Shown: positions 22,479 to 31,767, counted from the stretch's first letter. The stretch is DNA of 53,692 nucleotides from Pectinatus brassicae (GCF_014201835.1 NZ_JACHFH010000021.1:1-53692), one strand, 5' to 3'. Numbers and translations are program-made. The notes: generated by a model not told the origin, from the sequence alone.

Positions 22479-24155
22479 TTAATTAGTGACAGCATTTTTT
22501 ATTTGGGTATCATAATTTTTGTCATTGAATATACGCGGGCGATTAGGATTAAATAGTGGATTGACAATGCTTCTGGTAGCATCGAATTCCGGCGTTTTAA
22601 CACCAACAATATCGAGTACTGTATGAATCATATCGTCAGTCATATAAGGATTATTGACTGATTTTTTTATCTGTGCCCATTCCTTTGGATAACGGGCTTT
22701 CCATTTGTCAGATGCCCAGATAATAAATGGTATTTCAATCATATGGCGGTTGGCATTGCCTTCAAAATGGCCAGCTACTGTGTCGCCTTCGTCGTAAATA
22801 GCTTCACTATGGTCAGGCATATAAATTACAATTGCCTCCATGTCACGAAATTTAGCAAAAATATTAGTAACAATATAATCATTATAAAGAATGGCATTGT
22901 CATATTGAGCAACAATTGTCTTTTGTCTGTCGGTAAGCGGCAGCCGAATGTCATCTTTACTGAATTTACTGAACGAATATGGGAATCTATTATAATATAA
23001 AGCATGACAGCCCATCAAATGGAAAACATAAAAATTCTTTTTATCGCTGCGGTCAGCAATAGCTTTGTCAATCAAAGGGAAAAGATTACCATCGACAATG
23101 CCATAATCTTCATGTGAATCACGTAATTTAGTGAAGACATGTTCTGTACTGTGGTCGGCAAAAACATGGGCTACACTGCCCCAAATTCCTGAACTTTCCT
23201 GGTTAGACAGCCAATAAGTTTTATAACCAGCAGCATTCATTACATCAATTAAATTGTTGTAATTATACCAAGGTTTACTTGATTCATGATGGCAAAATGT
23301 AAATACTTTGCTTAGGGAAGCAATTGTTGTGGAATGAGCGCTTACAACATCACGAAAGACAGCAATATCCCCTTTTTTATTGAGTTCATCAAGATGTGGT
23401 GTATTAGGCAGGTAGTAGCCATATAAATTCATATGGTTGCGATTAGTAGCTTCACCTAAAATAAAGACGACATTTTTCATAGAACTGTTGTTTTCAGTGA
23501 TTTTTATATTTTCTTTGCTGTTGACTTGAGCTTCTAAATGCTCATAGGCTTCCTTGTTTTTTACAGCAACATTCATAGCTGATGCTACACGTTGGAGTGG
23601 AAGAAAATCATTATCGGAAAAGAAACTGCTGTAACCAATAAACATAATGCCGGTTGAAATAATGCCAGCAGATAAAGAAATGACAGTAAAGTATTTTTTT
23701 ACCTTGTTATTTGCCGCTATTTTATTTATTATATTTAAGCGAAATACTAATACTACAGCTGCGGCAATGATAATTGCTGCCAGCAGACCCTTAAAGCCTA
23801 TGTACATTGTAATATATTCGCGGGCTTCAGCTGTGGTTGTTTCCAGCAGAGAACAGATGACGCCGGCATTTATAAGAATATTATATGTATGCATAATAAA
23901 TGCTTCCATGATAAATGGAACAATATTTATCAGAAGGCATAAGGATTTAATGACTTTTTGAGCAAAACGCAGGGGAATTAGGAAAATTATTGCTGCGGCT
24001 ATAAATGACATAAAAAAAACAGTAAAACCATAATAAATGGCTAAATCTATTTTATTTTTATCGATAAGCTGCCAGCCCATTGTTAAATAATTTAATAGAA
24101 AGAATAATATTATGAATTTAAAATTGTTGCTTAAAGTATTTTGCAGGTACTTCAC
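22479..24155 (-). CDS. Phosphoethanolamine transferase, EptA-like sulfatase-fold membrane enzyme
   Basis: A 558-residue inner-membrane enzyme with five N-terminal transmembrane segments (to ~residue 175) and a periplasmic sulfatase-fold domain. Zinc-site and nucleophile motifs are FILGEATNRNHMNLYGYY, SAHSTTIASLSKVFTF (Thr nucleophile), FHLMGCHALYYNRFP and MPDHSEAI, plus AGHFEGNANRH. Relatives move phosphoethanolamine from phosphatidylethanolamine to lipid A or core sugars, implying a Gram-negative-type envelope. The start is a GTG after AAAGGAGTGTCGAT, since no upstream ATG is in frame. It is monocistronic with its own terminator. Confidence 0.88.
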   Translation of the reverse strand: MKYLQNTLSNNFKFIILFFLLNYLTMGWQLIDKNKIDLAIYYGFTVFFMSFIAAAIIFLIPLRFAQKVIKSLCLLINIVPFIMEAFIMHTYNILINAGVICSLLETTTAEAREYITMYIGFKGLLAAIIIAAAVVLVFRLNIINKIAANNKVKKYFTVISLSAGIISTGIMFIGYSSFFSDNDFLPLQRVASAMNVAVKNKEAYEHLEAQVNSKENIKITENNSSMKNVVFILGEATNRNHMNLYGYYLPNTPHLDELNKKGDIAVFRDVVSAHSTTIASLSKVFTFCHHESSKPWYNYNNLIDVMNAAGYKTYWLSNQESSGIWGSVAHVFADHSTEHVFTKLRDSHEDYGIVDGNLFPLIDKAIADRSDKKNFYVFHLMGCHALYYNRFPYSFSKFSKDDIRLPLTDRQKTIVAQYDNAILYNDYIVTNIFAKFRDMEAIVIYMPDHSEAIYDEGDTVAGHFEGNANRHMIEIPFIIWASDKWKARYPKEWAQIKKSVNNPYMTDDMIHTVLDIVGVKTPEFDATRSIVNPLFNPNRPRIFNDKNYDTQIKNAVTN

Positions 24156-24365
24156 ATCGACACTCCTTTATTAATAAAAAATTAATGAAAAGTTAACATT
24201 AATCTGTTAACAATATATACTATGGTATCTTTTTTTTCAAGTTTTTTAATTGTATTTATAAAATATTATTTTATTTATTAATATATTTATAGGAAGAAAA
24301 TATATTAATAATGTAGATAGTAATAGGTTTTTATTAAAAACAATAAGGGGAAATAGCTCTGGCTA

Positions 24366-24394
24366 TTGATTTTTTTCGTAAAGCGTTGTATAGT
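24366..24394 (+). promoter_or_regulatory. Sigma-A promoter of htpG, TTGATT-17-TATAGT
   Basis: -35 TTGATT and -10 TATAGT with 17-base spacing lie immediately before the CIRCE element. The groESL promoter uses the same TTGATT -35 with the same spacing. Confidence 0.8.
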
Positions 24395-24405
24395 AAACAT
24401 AGTTA

Positions 24406-24432
24406 TTAGCACTCACTTATATGGAGTGCTAA
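24406..24432 (+). promoter_or_regulatory. CIRCE operator (HrcA binding site) of htpG
   Basis: Perfect consensus TTAGCACTC-N9-GAGTGCTAA around the expected transcription start, 32 bases before the htpG start codon. It predicts HrcA repression. Confidence 0.95.
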
Positions 24433-24464
24433 TAAAGAAAATTTATGGTGAAGGAGTTTGAACT

Positions 24465-26423
24465 ATGCCTAGAGAAACGCATGAATTTCAAGCAGAAACA
24501 AAACAATTACTCGATTTAATGATTCATTCCATTTATACAAATCGTGAAATATTCTTACGTGAGTTAGTATCCAATGCTTCGGATGCTATTGACAAAATAC
24601 ATTTTGAAAGTCTTACCAATAAGGATTTGTTGGAAAATGATGACAGTTATGAAATATTTTTAATTCCAGATGCTGATACACACACCTTATCTATTTCTGA
24701 TAATGGTATTGGTATGACTCGTGATGAACTTATCGAAAATATTGGTACAATTGCTAAATCGGGAACTAAAGCATTTTTACAGAGAATGATGGATGCGAAA
24801 AAAGATGATGATGCTATTTCTGGCAAGGAACTTATTGGTCAGTTTGGTGTTGGTTTTTATTCCGCATTTATGGTTGCTGAAAAAATAACTGTTATAACCC
24901 GTAAAGCCGGCGAAAAACAGGCCTTCAAATGGGAATCTGCTGGTGATGGTTCTTATACTATTGAAGAATGTGATAAGGAAAAACGTGGTACTACAATTAC
25001 ATTGACTTTATCTGCTGATTTTTATGGCGATAAGGCTGAAGAAAACTTTACCGATACATATAAATTGGAAGGATTAATCAAGAAGTACTCTGATTATGTA
25101 CGTTATCCAATAAAAATGAATTTTGTCATTGAAGAAGCACCAAAAGATGATGAAGGTAAAGATATTGAAGGCGCAGAAAAAATTAAACGTGATGAAATCC
25201 GTACGCTTAATTCTATGCAGCCATTATGGTCTAAAAATAAATCAGACATTAAAGCCGAAGAATATAATGAATTCTATAAGAATCTTTTCCATGAATGGGA
25301 AGAGCCAATGGAAGTATTGCATAATAAGGCCGAAGGTACAATCGAATATACCTCGTTATTATTTTTTCCGGCACATGCCCCATTTAATTTATATCATACT
25401 GATTATCAGCCAGGCTTGCAGCTTTATTCCCGTCATGTATTTATAATGGATAATTGTAAGGATTTATTGCCGGAATATTTGCGTTTTGTTAAAGGTCTTG
25501 TTGATTCACCTGACTTTTCACTTAATATTTCACGTGAATTATTGCAGCAAAGCCGTGAATTAAAAATAATCGGCCGCAATCTGGAAAACAGCATCTTAAA
25601 AACATTACAGCGTATGCTCAAAAACAATCGTGAAAAATATGAAAAATTCTGGGCTGAATTTGGTAAGTCTTTAAAAATTGGTGTTTATGGCAGTATGTAC
25701 TCTGGTAACGATACCATAAACAAATTAAAAGATTTATTATTGTTTGCAACATCTAATGAAGATAAGGGACTTGCGTCTCTTAAAGAATATATTGAACGTA
25801 TGCCGGAAAGCCAAAAGAAGATCTACTATGCTGCCGGTAAAGATCGTAAAGCTATTGACAGCCTGCCACAGATGGAATTATTGCGTGAAAAAAATATTGA
25901 AGTATTATACTTGCTCGATAACGTTGATGAATTTGCTATTGAAGCATTGCGTGAATATGAAGGCAAACAATTTCATTCCATCAGCCGTGGTGATTTAGGG
26001 CTGGATGATGTTGAATCACAGCAGACAAAAAAAGAAACCGAAGATATCGCTAAAAATAACGAAGGTCTGATTAAGGACATCAAGGAAAGCTTAGGCGAAA
26101 AAGTAGCTGATGTTAAAATCAGTAACCGTTTAAAATCAAGTGCTGTATGTCTTGTTGCTGATGAACAAGGTCCAAGCTTTACCATGGAACAGGCTTTTGC
26201 CGATGCTAATAATCCAATGTTTAAAGCTAAACGTATTTTGGAAATTAATCCGCACCATGAGTTATTTGGTCGTTTGCAGTCAGTACATGAACAAGGTAAA
26301 GATAATGCCCAGTTTAAAGATTACTGCGAATTATTATATACGCAGGCATTATTGATTGAAGGCATGCTGCCGGAAAATCCAGCTGAAATAGCTAATAAAA
26401 TAGCATCGTTGATGTCTAAATAA
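24465..26423 (+). CDS. htpG: Chaperone protein HtpG (Hsp90)
   Basis: A 652-residue cytosolic Hsp90 ATPase. GHKL motifs are NREIFLRELVSNASDAIDKI (~30), SDNGIGMTRDELIENIGTIAKSG (~80) and IGQFGVGFYSAFMVAEKITV (~125). The middle domain has DNCKDLLPEYLRFVKGLVDS and ISRELLQQSRELKIIGRNLE with the ATP-contacting arginine. It ends with the C-terminal dimerisation domain. The ATG follows GAAGGAGTTTGAACT. It is monocistronic, between promoter-CIRCE and a strong terminator. HrcA control of htpG differs from the Bacillus subtilis pattern. Confidence 0.97.
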   Translation: MPRETHEFQAETKQLLDLMIHSIYTNREIFLRELVSNASDAIDKIHFESLTNKDLLENDDSYEIFLIPDADTHTLSISDNGIGMTRDELIENIGTIAKSGTKAFLQRMMDAKKDDDAISGKELIGQFGVGFYSAFMVAEKITVITRKAGEKQAFKWESAGDGSYTIEECDKEKRGTTITLTLSADFYGDKAEENFTDTYKLEGLIKKYSDYVRYPIKMNFVIEEAPKDDEGKDIEGAEKIKRDEIRTLNSMQPLWSKNKSDIKAEEYNEFYKNLFHEWEEPMEVLHNKAEGTIEYTSLLFFPAHAPFNLYHTDYQPGLQLYSRHVFIMDNCKDLLPEYLRFVKGLVDSPDFSLNISRELLQQSRELKIIGRNLENSILKTLQRMLKNNREKYEKFWAEFGKSLKIGVYGSMYSGNDTINKLKDLLLFATSNEDKGLASLKEYIERMPESQKKIYYAAGKDRKAIDSLPQMELLREKNIEVLYLLDNVDEFAIEALREYEGKQFHSISRGDLGLDDVESQQTKKETEDIAKNNEGLIKDIKESLGEKVADVKISNRLKSSAVCLVADEQGPSFTMEQAFADANNPMFKAKRILEINPHHELFGRLQSVHEQGKDNAQFKDYCELLYTQALLIEGMLPENPAEIANKIASLMSK

Positions 26424-26452
26424 AAAATAATATATTCTATAGAGCAATAAAT

Positions 26453-26495
26453 AAAAACGCCGTAGTGAGCAATTAATGCTTACTACGGCGTTTTT
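26453..26495 (+). terminator. Strong terminator of htpG
   Basis: A 19-bp stem (arms ending GTAGTGAGCA / TGCTTACTAC, one G-U) with an ATTAA loop, closed by A and T tracts that suit termination in both directions. It lies 30 bases after the htpG stop codon. Confidence 0.9.
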
Positions 26496-26515
26496 GTTTG
26501 TTTAAATTTAGGCAT

Positions 26516-26545
26516 AAAAAAACGCCAAGAAAAAATCTCAGCGTT
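26516..26545 (-). terminator. Terminator of pyruvate kinase gene
   Basis: On the minus strand, AACGCTGAGA pairs with TCTTGGCGTT (two G-U) around TTTTT and runs into seven T, about 20 bases after the pyk stop. Confidence 0.85.
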
Positions 26546-26566
26546 TAATATTATCTGATGATATTA

Positions 26567-27982
26567 TCAGATGGTATGAACACGAATTGTGCTGGTATTA
26601 CCTTCAGCAAGTTTCATGCCGGAAGTGATAACAGTTTTATCGCCTTGTTTTACAATATTCTGTGCAGCAGCAGCAGAAGTTGTATTAGCAATCATTTCAT
26701 CAACAGTTTCCCAATCTTTGCCTTCGATAGGCATTACACCCCAACGTAAGTTTAAATGACGAGCAACTTTTTCGTTAGGAGTATAAGCTACGATAGCAGC
26801 CTGAGGACGATATTTGGAAACTACTTTAGCAGTATAACCGCTTTCGGTAGGAGTGATGATAGCAGTTGCATCAAGTTCATAAGCCATCTGTACAGTTGCA
26901 TGAGCAACAACATCAGTGGTTTCATCCTGACGTTCAAAACCTTTTTTGATGAAGATATGTTTGTATTCAAGAGCACCTTCAACGCGTTTTGCAATTGAAT
27001 CCATAACCTGAACAGCTTCAACAGGATAATCACCATTAGCTGATTCACCGCTAAGCATGATAGCATCAGTACCATCGAAGATAGCATTAGCTACGTCAGA
27101 TACTTCAGCGCGGGTAGGGCGTGGGTTAGTTGTCATTGTTTCAAGCATCTGGGTAGCAACAATAACAGGTTTACCTACTTTATTACATTTTTTGATAATT
27201 TCTTTCTGGATAAGAGGAACATCTTCAGCTGGAATTTCAACACCAAGGTCACCACGAGCAACCATTATGCCGTCAGATGCAGCAATGATGCTATCGATAT
27301 TTTTAACACCTTCAGCGCATTCGATTTTAGGAATGATTTCCATATGACCTTTATGTTCGTTGATAAGTGCACGAATTTCTTGAACATCTTCAGCACGCTG
27401 GATGAAAGATGCAGCAACGAAATCCATGTCATTTTCGATACCGAAAATGATATCTTTTCTATCTTGCTCAGAGATTGCAGGCAATCCAAGAGCAACACCA
27501 GGAGCAGCAGCACGTTTGCGTGTGCTCATAGGGCCGTCATTAAGAACTGTAGTAACAATATCTTGACCTTTGATTTCTTCAACACGAAGACCTACAAGAC
27601 CATCGGAAAGAAGAAGAATGTTACCAGGTTTTACTTCTTTATAAAGATTTTTGTGGTTGACAGAAACGTGGGTTTCATCACCAGGTTCGTCAGAGTTTGT
27701 GATAGTGAAAGTAGTATCTTTTTTCAAGAATACTTTACCAGCAGCAAAATCGCCAAGACGCATTTCTGGTCCTTTAGTATCAAGTACTAAAGAAATAGTT
27801 TTTCCTAATTTTTTAGCAGTTTGTTTTACTAAATTAATACGTTTTCCATGTTCTTCGTAATTGCCATGAGAAAAATTGAAACGAGCAACGTTCATTCCAT
27901 TGTTAATCATGTCTTCAAGAATTTGTGGATCTTTGTCAACATTAGGACCCATTGTACAAACAATTTTTGTTTTTTTCAACAT
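26567..27982 (-). CDS. pyk: Pyruvate kinase
   Basis: A 471-residue pyruvate kinase, converting phosphoenolpyruvate and ADP to pyruvate and ATP. Motifs include TKIVCTMGPNVDKD, ARFNFSHGNYEEH, DTKGPEMRLG, MVARGDLGVEIPAEDVP and MLSGESANGDYPVEAVQVM. It stops after the core C-domain (DKTVITSGMKLAEGNTSTIRV) and lacks the extra PEP-utiliser-like extension of Bacillus enzymes. The start MLKKTKI follows AGGTGGGGTTTTTA; an upstream in-frame GTG overlaps that site. It is not linked to the gap-pgk-tpiA-gpmI operon. Confidence 0.96.
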   Translation of the reverse strand: MLKKTKIVCTMGPNVDKDPQILEDMINNGMNVARFNFSHGNYEEHGKRINLVKQTAKKLGKTISLVLDTKGPEMRLGDFAAGKVFLKKDTTFTITNSDEPGDETHVSVNHKNLYKEVKPGNILLLSDGLVGLRVEEIKGQDIVTTVLNDGPMSTRKRAAAPGVALGLPAISEQDRKDIIFGIENDMDFVAASFIQRAEDVQEIRALINEHKGHMEIIPKIECAEGVKNIDSIIAASDGIMVARGDLGVEIPAEDVPLIQKEIIKKCNKVGKPVIVATQMLETMTTNPRPTRAEVSDVANAIFDGTDAIMLSGESANGDYPVEAVQVMDSIAKRVEGALEYKHIFIKKGFERQDETTDVVAHATVQMAYELDATAIITPTESGYTAKVVSKYRPQAAIVAYTPNEKVARHLNLRWGVMPIEGKDWETVDEMIANTTSAAAAQNIVKQGDKTVITSGMKLAEGNTSTIRVHTI

Positions 27983-28342
27983 TAAAAACCCCACCTAATT
28001 AAAATATTTCTTCCCATTTTTAATACTGCACGTATATTGTATCATAAATTTCAGTACATATAAAGTGTATATCGAAGATAATAAATAAAAATATAAATAA
28101 CCTTGTATTATAAGGATTAACATGCTATTAATCTAAAATTGTTATGAATGATATTTATGCTAAATATATTTTAATATTTTTTTAGATAAATATATTTATT
28201 TCATTTGAAACAAGCAAATACGATATATTTTTACAAAATATTAACTTAATGAATAAAAAATATATTACTAATGTGTATTGAGAATATATTTTTTATTTTA
28301 TGTATAGTAAAAACATATAATAGATAACGTTTTCTATAACGA
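27983..28342. other. Long AT-rich upstream region of pyk
   Basis: About 360 bases of very AT-rich sequence. The pyk promoter should be here on the minus strand; TATGAT/TACAAT-like -10 candidates sit ~80 bases before the gene, but no clear -35 pairs with them. I see no coding region, tRNA or compact RNA structure. Confidence 0.5.
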
Positions 28343-28385
28343 TAAAAAAAGATGCATAGGTAATTTGCACCTATACATCTTTTTA
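28343..28385 (-). terminator. Terminator of the IscU-like/GGGtGRT operon
   Basis: A 15-bp stem (AAAAGATGTATAGGT on the minus strand with ACCTATGCATCTTTT, one mismatch-type G-T) and a 7-base loop ending in T residues, 5 bases after the stop codon at 28390. Confidence 0.88.
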
Positions 28386-28389
28386 AAAA

Positions 28390-29388
28390 TTATTTCATAT
28401 GTTCTTCAATAGCAACGGCAACAGCAACGCTGGCACCAACCATTGGATTATTACCCATACCGATAAGACCCATCATTTCAACGTGAGCCGGAACGGAAGA
28501 TGAACCTGCAAACTGAGCATCAGAGTGCATACGGCCCATAGTATCAGTCATACCATAGGAAGCAGGACCTGCGCCCATATTATCAGGATGTAAGGTGCGG
28601 CCAGTACCACCACCGGAAGCTACGGAGAAGTATTTTTTGCCGTTTTCATTACATTCTTTTTTGTAGCAGCCTGCTACTGGATGTTGGAATCTTGTAGGAT
28701 TGGTAGAGTTACCAGTGATAGAGATATCAACATCTTCTTTATGCATAACAGCAACACCTTCTTGAACGCTGTCAGCACCGTAGCATTTGATTTCGCTGCG
28801 GATACCATCAGAATAAGGAACTTCTTTTACAACGTTTAATTTGCCGGTAGCATAATCATATTGGGTTTGTACATAAGTAAAACCATTGATGCGGGAGATA
28901 ATCTGAGCAGCATCTTTACCAAGACCATTTAAGATAACGCGAAGAGGATTTTTTCTTACGCGGTTAGCTTTACCAGCAATACCGATAGCGCCTTCAGCAG
29001 CAGCAAAAGATTCATGACCAGCAAGAAATGCAAAGCAGCTTGCTTCTTCAGATAAAAGCATGGAAGCAAGATTACCATGGCCTAAACCAACTTTTCTTTG
29101 GTCAGCAACGGAACCAGGGATACAAAAAGATTGTAAACCGATACCAAGATCTTTAGCAGCGTCAGCAGCTTTAGTGCGGCCATTTTTGATGGCGATAGCT
29201 GCGCCTACAGTATAAGCCCAACATGCATTTTCAAAACAAATTGGCTGAATGCTTTTTACTATTTCAGCAACGTCAATGCCTTTGTCATCGCAGATTTTTT
29301 TAGCTTCTTCTATAGAGGAAATGCCGTATTCGGTTAATACTTTATTGATTTTGTCAATACGACGTTCATAACTTTCAAATAATGCCAT
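28390..29388 (-). CDS. GGGtGRT family protein of unknown function
   Basis: A 332-residue soluble protein of the GGGtGRT family, named for the invariant segment seen here as ASGGGTGRTLHPDN near residue 260. Other notable parts are PICFENACWAYTVGAAIAIKNG, LGIGLQSFCIPGSVADQRKVGLGHGNLASMLL, HESFAAAEGAIGIAGKANR and a glycine-rich C-terminus (MGLIGMGNNPMVGASVAVAVAI). Cysteines and glycine-rich loops suggest a cofactor- or nucleotide-binding enzyme, but no reaction is known. It is encoded 29 bases after an IscU-like scaffold gene in a two-gene operon. The ATG follows AGGAAGGATTGAACTAAT. Confidence 0.85.
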   Translation of the reverse strand: MALFESYERRIDKINKVLTEYGISSIEEAKKICDDKGIDVAEIVKSIQPICFENACWAYTVGAAIAIKNGRTKAADAAKDLGIGLQSFCIPGSVADQRKVGLGHGNLASMLLSEEASCFAFLAGHESFAAAEGAIGIAGKANRVRKNPLRVILNGLGKDAAQIISRINGFTYVQTQYDYATGKLNVVKEVPYSDGIRSEIKCYGADSVQEGVAVMHKEDVDISITGNSTNPTRFQHPVAGCYKKECNENGKKYFSVASGGGTGRTLHPDNMGAGPASYGMTDTMGRMHSDAQFAGSSSVPAHVEMMGLIGMGNNPMVGASVAVAVAIEEHMK

Positions 29389-29417
29389 ATTAGTTCAATC
29401 CTTCCTGTTCTTTTGTA

Positions 29418-30113
29418 TTATTCTTTACGTGGATCAACATATTTTACGGCTTCAGCAAAGCGGCCATAAGAACCTTTTGCTTTGTCCATAGCTTCCTGAG
29501 CAGCCATGCCTTTACCAATCATTTCCATCATTTTGCCGAGATGAACGAATTCATAACCGATGATGGTATCGTCTTTGTCTAAAGCGATTCTGGTAACATA
29601 GCCTTCAGCCATTTCTAAATAACGAGGGCCTTTTTTGAGGGTACCATACATTGTACCAACCTGGCTTCTAAGACCTTTACCAAGATCTTCAAGACCAGCA
29701 CCGACAGGAAGACCGCCTTCAGAAAATGCTGTCTGTGTTCTACCGTAAACAATTTGCAAGAACAGTTCACGCATAGCGGTGTTAATTGCATCACAAACAA
29801 GGTCAGTGTTAAGAGCTTCTAAAATAGTTTTGCCTGGTAAAATTTCTGAAGCCATAGCAGCTGAATGAGTCATACCGGAGCAACCGATAGTTTCAACTAA
29901 AGCTTCCTGAATGATACCGTCTTTAACATTTAAAGTTAATTTGCAGGCACCTTGTTGTGGAGCACACCAGCCAACACCATGAGTAAGACCGCTGATATCT
30001 TTAATTTCTTTTGATTGTACCCATTTGCCTTCTTCAGGAATTGGGGCCGGACCATGATTTTCAATTCCTTTGGCAACACAGGTCATGCTGTTGACTTCTT
30101 CTGAATAAATCAT
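29418..30113 (-). CDS. IscU/NifU-N-like Fe-S scaffold protein, partner of the GGGtGRT protein
   Basis: A 231-residue protein whose residues ~40-125 resemble the IscU/NifU N-terminal fold. Candidate cluster ligands are Cys57 (QGACKLTLNV), Cys78 (TIGCSGMTHSA) and Cys107 (DLVCDAI), with an extra Cys50. It is longer than IscU (~130 residues), with a C-terminal extension (YLEMAEGYVTRIALDKDD) of unknown fold. It would hold an Fe-S cluster for, or together with, the GGGtGRT protein; this is inference from co-occurrence. The ATG follows AGAGAGGAATACAAGAT. The promoter overlaps a 13-bp inverted repeat. Confidence 0.82.
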   Translation of the reverse strand: MIYSEEVNSMTCVAKGIENHGPAPIPEEGKWVQSKEIKDISGLTHGVGWCAPQQGACKLTLNVKDGIIQEALVETIGCSGMTHSAAMASEILPGKTILEALNTDLVCDAINTAMRELFLQIVYGRTQTAFSEGGLPVGAGLEDLGKGLRSQVGTMYGTLKKGPRYLEMAEGYVTRIALDKDDTIIGYEFVHLGKMMEMIGKGMAAQEAMDKAKGSYGRFAEAVKYVDPRKE

Positions 30114-30152
30114 ATCTTGTATTCCTCTCTTTACTAAAATAATCCACTACTA

Positions 30153-30182
30153 ATAATATATTGTATTTATATTATCTGTCAA
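30153..30182 (-). promoter_or_regulatory. Promoter of the IscU-like/GGGtGRT operon, TTGACA-18-TATTAT
   Basis: On the minus strand, TTGACA lies 18 bases before TATTAT (or 16 before TATATT). The -35 box forms part of the inverted repeat at 30169-30215, so a protein bound there would block it. Confidence 0.75.
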
Positions 30183-30215
30183 GATAGACAGTAGTTATAT
30201 CCTGACAGATAATAT
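30169..30215. repeat. Perfect 13-bp inverted repeat overlapping the -35 box
   Basis: ATATTATCTGTCA (30169-30181) and TGACAGATAATAT (30203-30215) are exact inverted repeats 21 bases apart. A third partial copy, CTGTCTATC, lies between them on the minus strand. No T-run follows, so it is not an obvious terminator of gpmI. It is a candidate operator. Confidence 0.7.
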
Positions 30216-30243
30216 TTAATTTGATAGTGTCTAAGTTTTGCTA

Positions 30244-31767
30244 TTAATCGATAAGAGCTTTACCAGTCATTTCAGCCGGGACATCAATATCAGCAAGTTT
30301 TAAAAGAGTAGGTGCAATATCACATAATGCTCCTTCGTGAACTTCTTTGACATCGTCGGAAACAACAATGAAAGGTACAGGATTAGTAGTATGAGCTGTA
30401 AACGGTTCATTGGTAGCAGCATCAAGCATTTTTTCGGCATTGCCGTGGTCAGCAGTGATGCAGACAGTTCCATTTACAGATTTTATAGCTTCGACAAAAC
30501 GTCCTACACAGGTATCAACGGTTTCAACAGCTTTTACAGCTGCTGATAAAATACCGGTATGACCAACCATATCACCGTTAGCATAGTTTAAGATGATAAA
30601 ATCAAATTTTTGTGATTTTATGGCTTCAACAACTTTGTCAGTAACTTCTACAGCGCTCATTTCTGGCTGTAAGTCATAGGTAGCTACTTTAGGGGATGGA
30701 ACTAAAATACGTTCTTCACCTTCTAATGGCGCTTCTACACCACCATTGAAGAAGAAAGTAACATGAGCGTATTTTTCTGTTTCTGCAATACGTAACTGTT
30801 TTAAGCCATTTTTGGCAATTACTTCGCCTAAAGTATTGGTAAGACTTTCTGGCTTATAGGCAATTTCAGCATGGATGCCTTGTTCGTACTGGGTCATGAT
30901 AGCAAATGATAAGCTTAAGCCTTCAACTTGTTTAAAGCCGTCAAATGCAGGATTAGTGAAAGCGTGGGTAAGTTCACGTGCTCTGTCAGGACGGAAGTTA
31001 AAGAAGATTGCACCATCACCGCTGTTCATGCCTTTATAATCGCCAATAGCTGTAGGGATAACGAATTCATCAGTTTTTTCAGCAGCATAAGAAGCTTTAA
31101 TAGCTTCAGCAGAACTAGCGGCAGTATTGCCTTTAGCAACAGCAATAGCGCTATAAGCTTTTTCAACGCGATCCCATCTTTTATCGCGATCCATAGCATA
31201 GTAACGACCGGAAATAGTGGCTATCTGACCAATGCCAATTTCTTTGATTTTTTCTTCCAGCTGAGCTAAATAGCCGGCAGCACTGGATGGAGGTACATCA
31301 CGTCCATCCAAGAATGCATGAACATAAACTTTTTTGATGCCTTCGTTTTTAGCCAGTTCTAAAAGGGCGTATAAGTGATTTTGATGACTGTGAACACCGC
31401 CATCAGATAAAAGTCCCATAAGATGCAAGGCACCATTAGCGGCTTTTACTTTATTGATTGTATCAAGGAAAACAGGGTTCGCAAAAAATGTTTTTTCGCG
31501 AATAGCCTTGGTTATACGGGTAAGTTCCTGATAAACAGTGCGGCCTGCGCCGATGTTCATATGACCAACTTCAGAATTCCCCATTTGTCCGTCAGGCAGA
31601 CCAACTGCTTCACCGGAACATTGTAATTGAGCATGTGGATATGTTTCTAACAGTCCGCTTATAACAGGAGTTTTTCCTTTTAAAACAGCATTGTTGCTAT
31701 CAGTGGTGTCACCGATGCCCCAGCCATCCATTATTATAAGTGCAACTGGTTGTTTAAGTTTTGACAT
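30244..31767 (-). CDS. gpmI: 2,3-bisphosphoglycerate-independent phosphoglycerate mutase
   Basis: A 507-residue di-manganese enzyme interconverting 3- and 2-phosphoglycerate. The alkaline-phosphatase-like core begins VALIIMDGWGIGDTTDSNN; the catalytic serine is in GQMGNSEVGHMNIGAG; later metal motifs are LNYANGDMVGHTG and ITADHGNAEKM. Full length for the family. The ATG follows AAAGAGGTTATCTATCC. It is the last gene of gap-pgk-tpiA-gpmI, 28 bases after tpiA. Confidence 0.97.
   Translation of the reverse strand: MSKLKQPVALIIMDGWGIGDTTDSNNAVLKGKTPVISGLLETYPHAQLQCSGEAVGLPDGQMGNSEVGHMNIGAGRTVYQELTRITKAIREKTFFANPVFLDTINKVKAANGALHLMGLLSDGGVHSHQNHLYALLELAKNEGIKKVYVHAFLDGRDVPPSSAAGYLAQLEEKIKEIGIGQIATISGRYYAMDRDKRWDRVEKAYSAIAVAKGNTAASSAEAIKASYAAEKTDEFVIPTAIGDYKGMNSGDGAIFFNFRPDRARELTHAFTNPAFDGFKQVEGLSLSFAIMTQYEQGIHAEIAYKPESLTNTLGEVIAKNGLKQLRIAETEKYAHVTFFFNGGVEAPLEGEERILVPSPKVATYDLQPEMSAVEVTDKVVEAIKSQKFDFIILNYANGDMVGHTGILSAAVKAVETVDTCVGRFVEAIKSVNGTVCITADHGNAEKMLDAATNEPFTAHTTNPVPFIVVSDDVKEVHEGALCDIAPTLLKLADIDVPAEMTGKALID

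Noticed and set aside
27057-27790. Open frames on the plus strand opposite pyruvate kinase
   Set aside because: They mirror a highly conserved pyk gene, lack ribosome sites and give no recognisable protein.
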